This document shows positions 22,042-43,385 of a stretch of DNA of 60,000 nucleotides, piece by piece (positions within the stretch are counted from its first letter, which is position 1; each line of letters opens with the position of its first letter). This stretch comes from Apostichopus japonicus (Eukaryota > Echinodermata > Holothuroidea > Aspidochirotida > Stichopodidae). Where the stretch lies: the NCBI RefSeq assembly GCF_037975245.1, contig NC_092569.1, forward strand, positions 17,065,501 through 17,125,500. Direction: 5' to 3'. Under the pieces are notes generated by a model. That model was not told the origin of the DNA. It made no database searches and saw only the letters and a list, made by a program, of their open reading frames with translations. Position numbers and translations under genes: made by a program.

Positions 22042-23450
22042 ATGTCCTTGAAGGATAAACACCACCGAACTGTCATGATCTTCGACATAGTCGATTTCTA
22101 TCCGTCAATCACAGAAAAGCTCCTAACCGACGCCCTCAATTGGGCAAAAACCTATGTTAACATTTCTGCCATCGACCACACAGTAATAATGCACGCCAGA
22201 AAGTCCATTCTCTTTAATGACGCCAACCCGTGGACCAAGAAGGACAGCAAAAACTTGTTCGACGTGACTATGGGAAGCCACGATGGGCGGAAGTGTGTGA
22301 ACTAGTTGGCCTCTTCATCTTACACAATCTGAAACAGCACCTCAACCCAGCTGACGTGGGCTTGTACCGTGACGACGGACTGGCCGCACTTAGGACCCGC
22401 TCGGGCCGATTAGCCGACAAGAAACGAAAATAGGTCACTCAACTTTTCAACAAGTTTTGCCTGAAGGTCACCACCGAAACCAACCTGCAGGCAGTGAACT
22501 ACTTAGATATTACAATGAACCTTGCCAACGGATCGTTCGCCCCCTACAGGAAACCAGGCGACAACCCCCTCTTCGTCCATTCACACTCGGATCACCCACC
22601 AGGCATCATAAAGAACATCCCCCCCCCCTCAGCCGTAAATAAGAGATTAAGCAGCCTATCATTCAAAGAAAGCATATTCAATGAAGCGTCACCAGCATAC
22701 AAAGAGGCACTCAACTCAAGCTACGACTGCGACCTCAAATTCGAACCAGAAACCCGGCCTGCCTCAACAAACAGGAACAAAAGAACCAGAAAAATCACAT
22801 GGTTTAACCACCCATTTAGCAAAATTGTAAAGACAAACTTTTTGAAGTTAGTGGCCAAGCACTTTCCCCCAGGACACAAGCTCCATCAAATATTCAACAA
22901 AAATACTCTCAAATTAAGCTACAGCTGCATGAGAAACGCAAAGGCTATTATCAACAGCCACAATAAAAAAGTCCTATCAAAGGCCGTTGAAAACCCACCC
23001 AAGCATGGATGCAACTGCAGAATGCGAGAGACCTGCCCCCTCGGAGGAGAGTGCTTGACCCCCTCCATAGTATACAAGGCTGAAGTGACTGCTGGGGATT
23101 CTAAGTCTATTTATATTGGTATGTGCGGAGGGCAGTTCAAAACAAGGTTAAATAACCACAAAAAGTCGTTCAACTTGAAGAATTATCACGGAGAAACTGA
23201 GCTTTCAAAACATATTTGGTCTCTAAAAGAAACTAATAGAGCCTTCCAAATCTCCTGGTCCATTGTCAGGAGATCAAACACATTGATCAATAGCTCTGGT
23301 TCTTGTAATCTATGCCAGGCCGAGAAACTAGCAATAATAGATCATTCTAGCCCTAATCTCTTGAACAAAAGATCAGAAATCCTGGCAAGCTGCAGACACC
23401 AACCAAAACACCCCCAAAATAAAGTCAAAACTAAGATGAAAGAGAGATAA
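22042..23450 (+). pseudogene. Penelope-like RT + GIY-YIG endonuclease, broken
   Basis: The 5' part reads HRTVMIFDIVDFYPSITEKL, the PLE RT motif with catalytic Asp, and LFDVTMGSHDG. A frameshift near 22280 then leads to EVCELVGLFIL, YRDDGLAAL (the Y-x-D-D motif) and a TAG at 22431-22433. The same frame continues NYLDITMNLANGSFAPYRKP and, later, a Cys-rich finger (CNCRMRETCPLGGEC). The GIY-YIG region follows (YKAEVTAGDSKSIYIGMCGG, then FKTRLNNHKKSF, SKHIWSLKE) to a stop at 23450. The N-terminal RT region is missing. One frameshift and one nonsense codon make it non-functional as read. Confidence 0.88.
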
Positions 23451-23461
23451 CTTTTTAGTAC

Positions 23462-23505
23462 ACCTCCTGACGATTGCTAGTAAGCATGAAACTCTGAGTA
23501 GAGGT
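23462..23505 (+). ncRNA. Hammerhead ribozyme in right PLE terminal copy
   Basis: The core CTGACGA is at 23467-23473 and GAAA at 23488-23491. Stem I pairs ACCTC (23462-23466) with GAGGT (23501-23505). Stem II is TGCT (23475-23478)/AGCA (23483-23486) with loop AGTA and a T-T mismatch at its base. Stem III is ACT (23491-23493)/AGT (23497-23499). The predicted cleavage site follows GTA at 23500. All conserved core bases are present; the short stem III is usual in retroelement hammerheads. Confidence 0.72.
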
Positions 23506-23594
23506 TTGGTTGCTAAAATCAAAATTTACATTACGCTCTTCTTCATAACGTGGAATTAAGAACTCTGTCGTGTTCTACTTGGAACATTCTACGC

Positions 23595-24042
<448 letters not shown>

Positions 24043-24059
24043 GTATTTATTAACATCTC

Positions 24060-25040
24060 CTAATACCTCTAACTCACTATCCCCCACCCTACCCTCATTA
24101 TCACGAATTTTCTCTCACATTAGCAATGGCTACATTTTCAGTCCTTCAATTTTAAATAATTTTAACATAAAAATCGCAATAGGCTATTCACTTTCATCAT
24201 ATATCCTCGAACTCGCATTATTTTTTTTCAGTTCTTGGATAAGGTGTTGTTAGAACTCAGTACATCGTTGCTATCATTCGCAACGTATATGGCTCTAACT
24301 GATCCATAGTTGGATCGCGGTTTATATTAGTTTAATTGAAGAATCTGGTTATTTTTTAATTGATTCGAAATGTCAGATCAGTATAGACGAATATTTCGTT
24401 CTATATCAATACCAGCGTAAATAATAGTGATCATATTTGTACCAAAGTAATACCAATTATAATTACGACCCAAACTATAATTAAATTCAACCAATACTGT
24501 GGCATTTTATTAGAGCCTGAAGAATCAGAGGCTCAATGTTGAAATAGTCAGTAAAATAATCAGAATCGATTTTGTTGTATTTTGTAAAGGGTGTGGAGAA
24601 AAGTTCTTAATGCGTGCTTTAGCCGACGATTGCTCCATACACCCTCTTTCAGTCTCAACACCAACATTCTCTACTATTATTTTCCAGGCATGCACACAAG
24701 CTAACGTAAGGTTATTTTAACTCAATACAAGTACATACTACGGGGATCTCATACAACAGACATGTAAACTTGGTAAACTGTATAATATGTACATAGTGTA
24801 TAATACAAACTGTAAAATCATGTACTTAGGTTGGGTGGTTGGGGTGGTTCTGTTTTATCAAATGTGCGCAAAAAGTGAGTTCTGTGACACATTTATACTA
24901 CACCTTATGTCAATAGTATAAGTTTTATACGCAATGTTATGCTAATAAATATTTATGAAGTTTGGTGTGAACGGTGTGAACGACTGGTGTCTCTGGCTGC
25001 CGTTTTACAAACTTTTACAATTTTAATAAAAACTCTAAAC
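24060..25040. other. Spacer 3' of gene B
   Basis: No exon or element recognised. Confidence 0.35.
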
Positions 25041-25044
25041 GCTT

Positions 25045-25050
25045 TTTATT
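25045..25050 (-). terminator. Candidate poly(A) signal of gene B
   Basis: AATAAA on the minus strand about 290 bases after the stop codon. Plausible spacing, no other support. Confidence 0.3.
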
Positions 25051-25339
25051 TCGTATTATTTAATTTAGTCTATTTTAAGTATTGTTCATGTCTCGTAATT
25101 ATTTGTAGAGGATGAAATGTTATATATGTCTTTGTTCCGATTTTTAAAGTTGTCATTCCATTTCGGACAATAAACTTTTTAGTGAATGTTTACATTTTGA
25201 GATTTAATTCTTTCTTATGTTATTATCCATGAAGTATATTCCATCCAGGCTCCGTTTGGTCAGACTCAATTAACTTCTAAATTATTACGTAAAATGTTTC
25301 GTAAAATGCTCAGTTTTTACAGTCATCTTGTTCATCAAC

Positions 25340-30557
<5,218 letters not shown>

Positions 30558-30637
30558 TGTGTTCTAAGTTGACTGCTCTACTTGTCATTGGTGTTCTCCG
30601 TAAATTTTTGAATGACCGAGTTGGATGATGTGATGTC

Positions 30638-30646
30638 TTTAATATA
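30638..30646 (-). promoter_or_regulatory. Candidate TATA element of gene B
   Basis: TATATTAAA on the minus strand, about 85 bases before the ATG at 30557. Weak evidence, based on position and composition. Confidence 0.3.
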
Positions 30647-31426
30647 GACTAAATAACACTAGTCTCATCAGATATGTACTTGTTTTAACTTAAAGCTGAT
30701 TGGACGAAACGAATAAGTATCAATATCAGAGAACGAATCGTACAACGATACTCTGGGTACGTCATTGACGGATGGTCAGCTTTTGTCCCTTAGGTTTACA
30801 TTTAGTTATCTTCATTTTAATTAGACAATAAATCAATCTTCCAGCAATATATAAAATATACTTATACAGGAGATAAACCTTGGTAAATCTCCCGGTCTAT
30901 TCAGTAAATATATTTTTAACCGTTTCTTATTGGTTTCATGTGATAACCTTTGATTTATTTCCAGCTAAGGTAGACTTGCTATTGTTACTATACAGGCTCT
31001 TTATGAATTCGAAAAGTAATTGAAAAAGAGGTTGAATGTTAACAAAATATCACTAAAAACGCATTTGAACCTTATTTGGAGCAATAAATGGAGTTGAAGT
31101 GTAAGCAATTTAATGACTCTGAATAGAGAAACTGGTTATTTACTTAGTACCTTACAGCAGATATATTAATGATTACATAGATTGAAGCAAATCATTAGAA
31201 AGAGAACTGACTTAGAGGTTTCATGTCAATTTTTCAATTTGCATCCATTTTTTTCTTTGCACAATCACCTTCGTTCTGAAGCAAATACCAGTATACCCAT
31301 ATAATGTATATACAAAATTGGTCCAAAAGTGGTTATAAGCTTTGAAAATGCTTATTGTGTCAAATGACATGTATTAGTAAAGTAGTGCAATAAGTATTTC
31401 ACCTAACACTGCAGTAACTGTGAATA

Positions 31427-31914
31427 CAGGGGCGTCGGAAGCTATTTTTGATTAGTACGTCAGATCAGAGTGTGTCCATCTATCATAATTTTCGGGGAGG
31501 GGGGACGTTTGGTAGGTCAAACTACGCTACGCGCCACCATGGTCGGCGCGTAGCGTAACGAAGAAAATTTTGAAAAAATGCCTTCCAGATTGCAGGAAAT
31601 GGCACCTCTCGAGCTTGAAAACAAGACCCCTGCCATGCCAGAGTCGTGACATTTAGCATACTTGCCGTCGTCATTATTGAAAATTATTAAAAATTATACC
31701 TCCCAGATTGCATGAAATAGCAATGTGTCATATGAAAAAAAACAAGATTCTCCCTTGTCTATTTTTGTACCCGATTAATCTTCTGAAACACATTTTTGAA
31801 GTATGTTTCATTTTGTTTTTTTTTATATTTTTCTTAGTCCTATTTTTTTTTTTAAGCGCCGTTAATACTGGTCCGGCGTTCGCCTGATCTGCCGTACCGG
31901 TTCCGACGCCCCTG
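31427..31914. mobile_element. MITE with 14-bp terminal inverted repeats
   Basis: A 488-bp element with perfect terminal repeats CAGGGGCGTCGGAA, flanked by GAATA on both sides (31422-31426, 31915-31919), a likely 5-bp target duplication. It has no coding capacity. An internal perfect 13-bp hairpin (TACGCTACGCGCC at 31523-31535 with its complement at 31545-31557) surrounds a 9-base loop. A cut-and-paste DNA transposon family is implied; hAT with a 5-bp duplication is one option. Confidence 0.8.
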
Positions 31915-32375
31915 GAATATATATCTATCTCTATCGTTAGTGCTTCTATAGTTTCATTCTTCAGAAATTTCATTTGATGATGCTAAAGTTTGTGTTATTT
32001 GAATATATCATGCTTACTGTGGGGTATGTTGTGGAGTATCTTGCTATGAGAAACTTTCAGTTAATTCAGGTTATAATAATCAAGATATGATTAGCGTCTC
32101 ATTTGTAACATTGAACTGAGCACATTGAGCACTTGTTTTGGATATGTCCCGCTACTGCCTCTTTCATCTTAGATGTTGATAATGTGTTCATTAAGAAGCA
32201 GGTCTTTTTTTCAAAGCAAGACATCTTTTTTGGTTACAACAACGGGAAAAACCATCCCTACAATTTTCTCATAATTTATATGAAATACTATATTTATGAT
32301 TGCAAACGAATGAACGAGATCCAATTATCGATGAGGTTTTCTGTAAATTTAAATTCATAATTAGTATTGAAATCA

Positions 32376-32951
<576 letters not shown>

Positions 32952-34984
32952 TTTTGGCAAGAAATGATTCAACTATCTCTCTGAGTATTACAAGCCTTGT
33001 GCTCTACATACTGAACTAACCAACACGACGTGAGACAAGTTTGGTTCGATACCAAAGAGAAAGCGACAAAGATTTCTTTTTATGAAAATAATTATTTGCA
33101 TGAAATTAACCAACTAAACGTACGCTTTACTCACCAAACTCGACAACGGGCTCAACACTTCTAGGACTGGGATATATTTACACCTTCTTTTTTCTTAGAC
33201 CCAATAAGCTGAAAAACTACAGTGAACAATTGACGATGAAACGGCAAATTTGTTAAACCTGGAAACGCAAATCACATAATCCTCTCTGATATCAAATGAA
33301 GAATTACATATTGGCAAATTAAACGTTGGGGCAAATTTCATTTAACTGTAATGTTACATGGTATAACTGTATATTGACCAGGCTTTCCTGGTCCTGAGTT
33401 TATATTTTTAAATTATAAATCACATATAAAAAACATCATATAGTATTGAAAACCTAATCATGTTTGTCAAAATGTCATTTATTGTGTTAGACGTCCTATA
33501 TAACACACTAAAATAAAAATAAAACATTCATGAAAATAAACTATATTCAATATACATAGGGAATTACCAAACATTTTAGAGATCTTACTTTGTTTAGATC
33601 GCCGTATTAAGTTTGTAATATTTTTTAAGACGTCAGATACAGTGAGTGTCTGGAAAGAATCATATTTAAAATGTTTAGCAGATTAAATGATAAACGACAT
33701 AATACCTGCTCAAAGTACTAAAGACATTCAGAGTGAGATGATACGCTGATTTGATATTTACTGTGATAGCTATGTCTATACTGAGGCAAAAATTACTCTT
33801 TGTCTGCCCACGACAAGGCGCTTCATGTATTATTCATTGAAGACTTTTATGACACGATAAATCTGACATTGAACCTACGATTCATATTTTTAATTTCAAT
33901 GGTGGGCAATAGATGGTACCGGCGAAGCGTCTGTTTTACAGAAATGTCAACAGGCCTGAGCAAAGCCATTGCACTATTATGTTCCTTAAAAAAATATGAG
34001 CTTCCAAGATAAAAAAGGAACAGTACTTTACAAACGTCGTAGAATTGTCCTAACCCAATAGAGTAGTTAAATTGATGTACATCTTCTAGCCTTTGTATGC
34101 ATATTTTTTTTCTTTAATTGAAGGGTATATAGAATATTTACCACTCTTACAGGTATAAACATATTTTCAACTAATGTTGGAATAGAAATGTTGCGTGGGT
34201 TGCCATTTCTTCATTATTGGAAGATGGTGAACATCCTAAACATTGTTTTAATGCAAAAGCAGCAAACTTGAGTAGGTTCATTTGTGGCATCAACACTACA
34301 AGAAAAAATACACCAGTCACAAACACATGTAGTATACAATATTCCTAATTAATGGTGCTGATAAACTCAGCCATTTTAATTGCAATATATATCTACAAAA
34401 ATGTGCAAGATAAATATATTGTAAACATTTATGGTTTTAATAGTGATAATCAAAGGAATAAACAAATGCAGTCAATAACTTGTTAAGAAAAGTTTCCTTA
34501 CAAATGGAAAGCCATCAGATTGTACAATGACAAGGCTGTTTTGAATATGAATTATCTGTCTCCTCTCTCAATCATAACTGCAACTTTCAGTGATGGTGAG
34601 AAAGTTATTTAATGTGCTTTTGTATGCTTGAGAAAAAAATAGTGGACAAAATAGAGCGATTATTCATATACCCTCGAACATTCTCTTGCCTGAGGTCCTA
34701 GGCTTGTTATTAATTTCAAGTCAAGAATAGTCCAGAATTAGATGGATTGAGAATCAGACACGAACTCCTTAGGCTGTAAGAACATACTGTTGTGTCTAAT
34801 GTGTCTCATGTATATAGTGAAGCAAGTAAAGTGCACTATGGTTATAAACCATTTTGGGCTGTAAATGGACTGTTTATTTCATGACAATTACATATAGCTT
34901 ACCACCTTTTCTTGTCTTGATATTTGAAGAAATATCTGAATACACTGCTGGTATGTCTCCCCCTTCTCTCCCAGAAATGAGTTC
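32952..34984. other. AT-rich spacer
   Basis: No exon, element or structure could be supported here. Confidence 0.35.
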
Positions 34985-35095
34985 ACCATGATAGGAGAAC
35001 GGGTTTTAGGTTCGTGACACGAAGATCCGGCGTTCGATTCCTACCTTCGCCCCAAAAGGACGAAACCGGTCGTCAAGTGGAATTTTTCTGGTGTG
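34985..35095 (+). mobile_element. tRNA-derived SINE, family 2, copy 1
   Basis: B-box-like GCGTTCGATTCCTACC followed by the family tail GAAACCGGTCGTCAAGTGG and AATTTTTCTGGTG, shared with copies near 41.8 and 50.0 kb. The A-box region is decayed. An (AT)n tract follows at 35118-35212. Confidence 0.6.
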
Positions 35096-35117
35096 TTATT
35101 CTTTATTGATTTACTAT

Positions 35118-35118
35118 A

Positions 35119-35210
<92 letters not shown>

Positions 35211-35285
35211 GGAATAACAGAAAAACTGTTAAACAACTATATATTATATATATATATATAATATATATATAAATATAAATATATA
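35118..35285. repeat. (AT)n microsatellites
   Basis: AT runs at about 35118-35212 and 35238-35285, separated by a short unique piece. Confidence 0.95.
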
Positions 35286-35289
35286 ACTT

Positions 35290-37535
35290 ACCTCTGCTTG
35301 TGGAACACCAGGAATAATTCGACCTTCAACCTCACATACATCGGCATATTTTTTTTCTAAAATTTTCTGTTATTATTGATATTGATAACAACAAAGAGCC
35401 GTATATAGGACTCGGGTCAGCGAAATCTGTTTGTCTGTTGCGCCCATTCAGAGATCCTAACATTGCGAGAATTCAATATTTAAGTTAACAAAAGATCACC
35501 TTTCTAGAACCTGACACATATTTGGAAAGTGATAGGATTTGAGGATAATCCTAACAAAATGGTAACGTAAACGTGGAACAAAGAAGGCACTAAAATAGTA
35601 TGAAATACACACAGTGCAGCGAGAAATAAAATATTGATACTTAAACGTGTGGTATCCTGCCACCTGATGATACATGATATTGATATGTAGTTCATCGTGT
35701 ATCATATGAGTGGACCTAAGAGAAACGATTTGTGTGACATGAAATAGTTTGTTTCTTCTTGTCATGGCGACCAATAGAAGGATGTAGTTAGTTACATGTC
35801 AGCGTTGTTTGGTGTCTCTTATTATGTTGCACATCTTTGATAAACGTCGACCATAGAGCTATAACAGAAGCTTCTACCTCAGACTCTCTGAAAAGTCATA
35901 ATAGTTTTAGTATTTTATAGCGATTGTTAGATTTAATTTGTGAAGCTGATTCACAATTCCTTTACTTTTTCTGCATTTTGACTTCCGATGGTTCCACGAA
36001 GAGAAATTTATGGCCAATGTTAGACTGCGTCATACTAAGCACAACTAAAATTCCCTTTTTTCAAGCTGTGAAATTTATCTTAAGGAAAAGTAAATCAGTT
36101 AATCCAAATGCTATTGGTATGTCAATTTATTTTATATTTGACAACTGTGTACTAAATTAACAACATTTGTTTGTAACTAATGAATACAGGTATATAAATG
36201 TTTGCTTATTTCAGTAAGTGCTGCGGTAGTTGGATCTTAGTATATAAAACATGGACAGGACCCCGATTTTAAGACCACAATTCCACACATCAAGTTATTA
36301 TTTGGTACAATGACTTGGTAAATCGGATATATGTTCCCTCATGATGTTTGATTCAGAAGTAACATACACAGCACACTGTATTATTTACCTCAGCTTTTTT
36401 TTTATCATAAAAACAAATTTACTAGTGTATCACGCTCAATTGTTTTTAACGGGGTAATATTTGAAGGTAGTTTAAGCATGAACACATGACACAGTCATCG
36501 AGAAAGCACTACGCTCATATTAATACATTACCTATTTATCGATCGATATGTTTGTCTTTGATATGATTAACTTTCAAATTCAAAATTCCAAGATTACAAA
36601 GTTACATAATGGATGCAATTTATCTTAAAAATAAGGGATGTGGCTGCGGGGTCGTAGAATCCGAGCCCCAAGTAGGGGTTCCGGTGGTCCTCCATCATGA
36701 TAACATTTGAATTTTAGAGATCAAATGGTGTTTGCTTAGGCATAGTTAGTGTATACATTAAATATTTAACAATGTCTTATCACACCCTGTTCTAATGAAT
36801 TATGTGGAACACCCATCTCTCCCCATTGCGCACGCCACCATACTTTATAGCTTATCTATATATTTCCATGTTTTATAAGGCATTGTGTGACGATTACTAT
36901 TGTGACTGTTTTACATATTCTAGACAGTGTTGATTACTTTGGATACAGTTTTTACACGTTTCTGGGCGTATAAAACTTGCACAGTACAAAACATGACAGT
37001 TGAGCTAATGTAAGAAGATTATGTATTACAATGAATCAGCGGAAGTCTTTTGTCAACATGGTCTCTACATTATACACTCTGAATCTTTTGAAAATAAATG
37101 CTGAAGAATAAGCTGAGACTGATGTTAAACAAAGTCTAGCATTATGTACAGAATTAAGTATGCTTCAAATTAACAGAGAGCGCCAGCAATGATAGAATAT
37201 CCAATATAGCTGAACACTGTATTTCATGTCGCATCGCAATTATAGTTGGCTCATTAACAGGGTTGTCACGAAATGGATTTTGCGGGATTCCAATGTGACT
37301 GTCCACTTAATTAGCGGTCCATAGCACTGATGGATGTAACTACTTCTGTTAACTTTTGATTGGTTCTGTTGAGCAATGTGTTAGGGAAAGGTCATATTTG
37401 TAGAAATATGCAAATTTACAGCCTGTATGCAACTTCTCACAATAGTAATTTCCAAATAAAATTAAACTGTTAGCGAACTGCTTATCCACTAGAGAGCCTG
37501 TGTAAGAGAATGTGTAGGCAAATCACCACTAACAA
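35290..37535. other. Spacer
   Basis: Several frames of 60-90 codons exist on both strands, but none shows a domain, splice context or paralogue. Nothing supported. Confidence 0.35.
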
Positions 37536-37559
37536 CCACAACATTCTCCTCACTTCAGA

Positions 37560-37662
37560 TACACTTCAACGAGCCGTCCCTGGAATGACCAAAATCGCCT
37601 ACAGACGTCCACGCAAGCTACGGGAACTTCTTGTGCGTGCTGCTGTTCCGCACCTCTAATAT
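37560..37662 (+). pseudogene. Short Penelope-like ORF relic
   Basis: The frame reads LQRAVPGMTKIAYRRP then RKLRELLVRAAVPHL and stop. The Y-(K/R)-RP-x-x-LR-x-LLVRA pattern is a conserved patch of PLE polyproteins. Only about 30 residues remain; no flanking RT or endonuclease was found. Confidence 0.45.
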
Positions 37663-38689
37663 ATAGTATTTTCCCACAATTTTTTTTACAACAAGTTTTG
37701 GACGGACTGGACAGATCTTAATTTTCATTCTATAAACCAAAAAGTTCAGCATGCATCCATTCTTATTTAAAATAGGAGCCATATCGCAAGCTAGATCTTT
37801 GCAAATTTAATAGAAAATTTTTCAAAAACATTCTCTGGGTGTGTGAGTATACTTCCCATGGCAATCACTCATTCACAACCTAACCTCACCCCACTCCTAA
37901 GTTTAAGCCACAAATAGGCACTTATACACACAGGATCTTTAAACATTATATTGTTGGAGATTGTCATATACCAAGATAATATCTGTAAACACACACACAG
38001 TTGTAGCATAAACATTCACCGTTATGCTTCAGTAACGGCCGTAAAACAACCATTTATCCAACTACCATAAAAAACTGTTATGTTAACTACAATATCTACC
38101 AAGGTATTGTTATTGTTCGTAAGTTTTAATTTAGTTTACGATAAGAATTTATTTCCGCTTATCATTTACTTCCCAAAGCAATACTCTGTACAAGGTAATT
38201 AACGTCATAGAAAATGAAGATTGAAGAGAGACAAATGAATATGATAAATAATGCATGCCGTGTAAGCTTTATACAATCGGTAGTGTTAAAGAAGCATCAT
38301 CGCGCGGGATGTGGTAATGTCTTGTATATGACAGGCAGGTAACCAGCGTTCATGGTGTGAGGGAACACAATGAGAGAAAAAAATACCTAGCCTCCAACCA
38401 CTTAACAAAATATTTTTGCGTCGCAAGGTTATAGCCTATATTGTTGCATGAAAAGCCAGCGTTACAGGTTTTCAATATTTCTAGAATCAATTCAATCAAA
38501 GTCAGAAAACAGTATAGCTTTTGGAGTAGATCTTTTTGAAACTTAGTCTGGTCGTCTGGTTAAGTGTTTCATCCAAGAATTGAAAACGAAACTGTTCATA
38601 CTCAATTCCGTATATTAAATCCACATATCTACAGATGGTAGATGCAGGTAAATTCTTGCACAGTGTGTAAATATTTTTTTGCAACGTGA

Positions 38690-40802
38690 CGTAACATGTT
38701 AGTCTTTCTTGACCGACCAGAAATTTCCAAAGTGTATGGGTGCCTTTAAACTCTTATCTGTTTAAAACTGATGCTATCCAGACGGTATATAATGACGAAG
38801 AAGAAGAATGCCATCTGACTGCGTGACATTATTTTACTACTTTATAAATACACTTCAAGTCCGTTGTTTTCAGAAACATCGATAATAATGCTCACCTCTT
38901 TCTTTCTATACGACATAGAAAGGTTTTCGTATAACTGAAGAATGGGGGCAATATAAGGTTACACAAATTGGGGCATACGAAATTACTCCACGTATGTGAA
39001 AACAAAACTTTAATAATAATACCATAATAACTTCATTTCTAATACAAAGTCTACAACTACATCGTTTCTAATAGAATGCATAATATTTTTAATGGAAATT
39101 TTTACTTTCTTGCGCTTAACTGTAAAATGTTAATGAAATGCAAAAAAACATGTTAACACGTAACATGTTAGTCATTCTTGACCGACCAGAAATTTCCAAA
39201 GTATGGATGCCTTTGAATCCTTATCTGTTTAAAACTGACGGTATACAGACGGTATATAACGACGAAGAAGAAGAAGAATGCCATCAGACTGCGTGACATT
39301 ATTTTACTACTTTATACTACACTCCAAGTCGTCCGTTGTTTTCAGGAACATCGATGATAATTCTTACTTTTTTTCTCTCTATACGACATAGAGAGGTTTT
39401 CGTATAACTGAAGAATGGGGGCAATATAAGGTTACACAAATTGGGGCATACGAAATTACTCCACGTATGTAAAAACAAAACCATAATAACTTCATTTCTA
39501 ATACAAAGTCTAAAACTACATCGTTTTTAATAGAATGCATAATATTTTTAATGGAAATTTTTACTTTCTTGCGCTTAACTGTAAAATGTTAATGAAATGA
39601 AAAAAAAAAAACATTCTTCTTAAAATGTCGTGTTTTTTTTTCTTTGATCTTACCAACTAGCATGTACATCGTTATGCATATGTCCCACGAACATGATCTA
39701 TGGAACCTTCAGTTGCAAAGCAACATGTGTATATCCAAATGGACTATCTGGCTGTAACAGAGACTGTTTGGGTACTGGGGGTTGCACCTGTCCAGCTGGT
39801 TCTTTAGTCAAGGGAGTGACTGTATCAGTGCGAGTGAATGCGAGTGTTTCGTAACAGAGGCCAACTTTGTTATACCAGTGATAACTATTTTGTTCATATT
39901 CTCAACGATTTAATTCTAGAATGACGAAATATATGTTAACGATGACTGCACACAAAAGTGTTCTTGTAACAATAACCTACTGATCTGTGAAGACTAAATA
40001 TGTAGGACCAACGCTGTATGTGATGTCAGGAACGAAATACGACAGAGTTATTATAATGATGGATATGGAGGTGACGGTGAAACTTGTGAATCATTGTACT
40101 ATAGAGACTGCCAGGATGTGTATGACGCTAGACAAAGGCAAGATGGCGTGTATACAATCATGCCTACTGGATGGCCTGGTTTACCATTCGACCTAAATTG
40201 TAAAATGGAAAACGGTGGAGGATGGACCGTAAGTCTTGATTGAAACTATACAAATATTACAAATGTGATTCTGTGAGTTATTATAATTTAGTTTATTGCA
40301 GACGGTTATGGAAGTAAGAGTTTCTGTTTTCAGTTTTGTGCAACTTTTTTCATTTCTTACCTGTGATTTATTGTATTAGAAGTATTCTAGCGAAGGCTGC
40401 CATTCCTAAAATTTGCCCTCTCCCTTAAGTGAGGACAAAACCAAGTAATTATGTTGTCGGGCTTTATTTCCTAATTTAAGCTTGTCTGTTGGAATGCTTC
40501 AGCAACTTCAATCGTAATCTTTCTTTCATTATTGATACCCGCTATATTTTCAGATGTTTCAATGTCGTACCGATGGCGCTACTAATTTCTACCAAACTGG
40601 GATATGAACAAAGACGGGTTTGATGACAGCAGGAACTTGTGGCTAGGAAATGAAAAGCTTCATTACTTGACAAACCAGAGAAAGTACAAGCTTCGATATG
40701 ACTTCACTACTTCTAGTGGATCTGCTAAATATGCTGAATACACAGTTTCAAATAGAGTCTGAACGCAACAACTACAGAATGAATAAACTAGGTACTCACA
40801 GT
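38690..40802 (+). pseudogene. Inverted, rearranged FReD pseudogene
   Basis: A plus-strand copy of the gene A/C type. Two tandem copies of the FBG1 exon tail (GFRIT...EEWGQYKVTQIGAYEI) lie near 38929 and 39393. Each is preceded by a copy of the region upstream of gene A (about 6100-6345). Then come a TIL exon (about 39665-39886, frameshifted, Cys lost), an EGF exon (39920-40228, Cys to Ser/Tyr changes and a TAA/TAG pair, donor GTAAGT intact) and an FBG2 exon (from 40554, QCRTDG, one-base deletion then TGA). The signal, linker and FBG1 start exons and the terminal exon are absent. Clearly non-functional. Confidence 0.88.
38694..39600 (+). repeat. ~460-bp tandem duplication within the pseudogene
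   Basis: Two copies, about 38694-39150 and 39165-39600, each containing AACATGTTAGTC(T/A)TTCTTGA, the GAAGAAGAA patch, TTCATTTCTAATACAAAGTC and the FBG1 exon tail. They differ by scattered substitutions and small indels, so the duplication is older than the 712-bp one. Confidence 0.8.
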
Positions 40803-41240
40803 GGAGATACGAGTTTGTACATGCTTTGTTATTTGCACCTTACAATGGATAATACGTAACATAAAGTTTCTAGTATGTTCACATCACACGTCACGGTTTC
40901 AACACATCTTGATGTTAACATACGTGTATAAGTACTCTGGATCTGAAAACCTGCAAAGAGGGTTTGGTGTAACAATCCCCACCCCTCTCCCCTCTTACTG
41001 ATAGGAAATCATTGTCTATTGACATTTAATATATGCTAAAATAACTTCAAATTGAATTTGGTCCTAACGGAGAACGAAATTATGGACTTTGCATAACGAT
41101 TTTATAATTATTATTATAGCATTTGTAATGTATCTATGTCTCGGGTTGTCTTTGTGTTCAAACACGGTGTATAGCTCTTCGGGTTTAATTGTTTCACAGC
41201 AAACATGGATGATACTTTATGATCATTTAAGTGGATGTAA

Positions 41241-43385
<2,145 letters not shown>

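Noticed and set aside
24510-24555. CTGAAGA...GAAATAGTC resembling a hammerhead
   Set aside because: No stem II or stem I pairing could be drawn that fits the core; the palindrome present (GAGCC/GGCTC) is in the wrong place.
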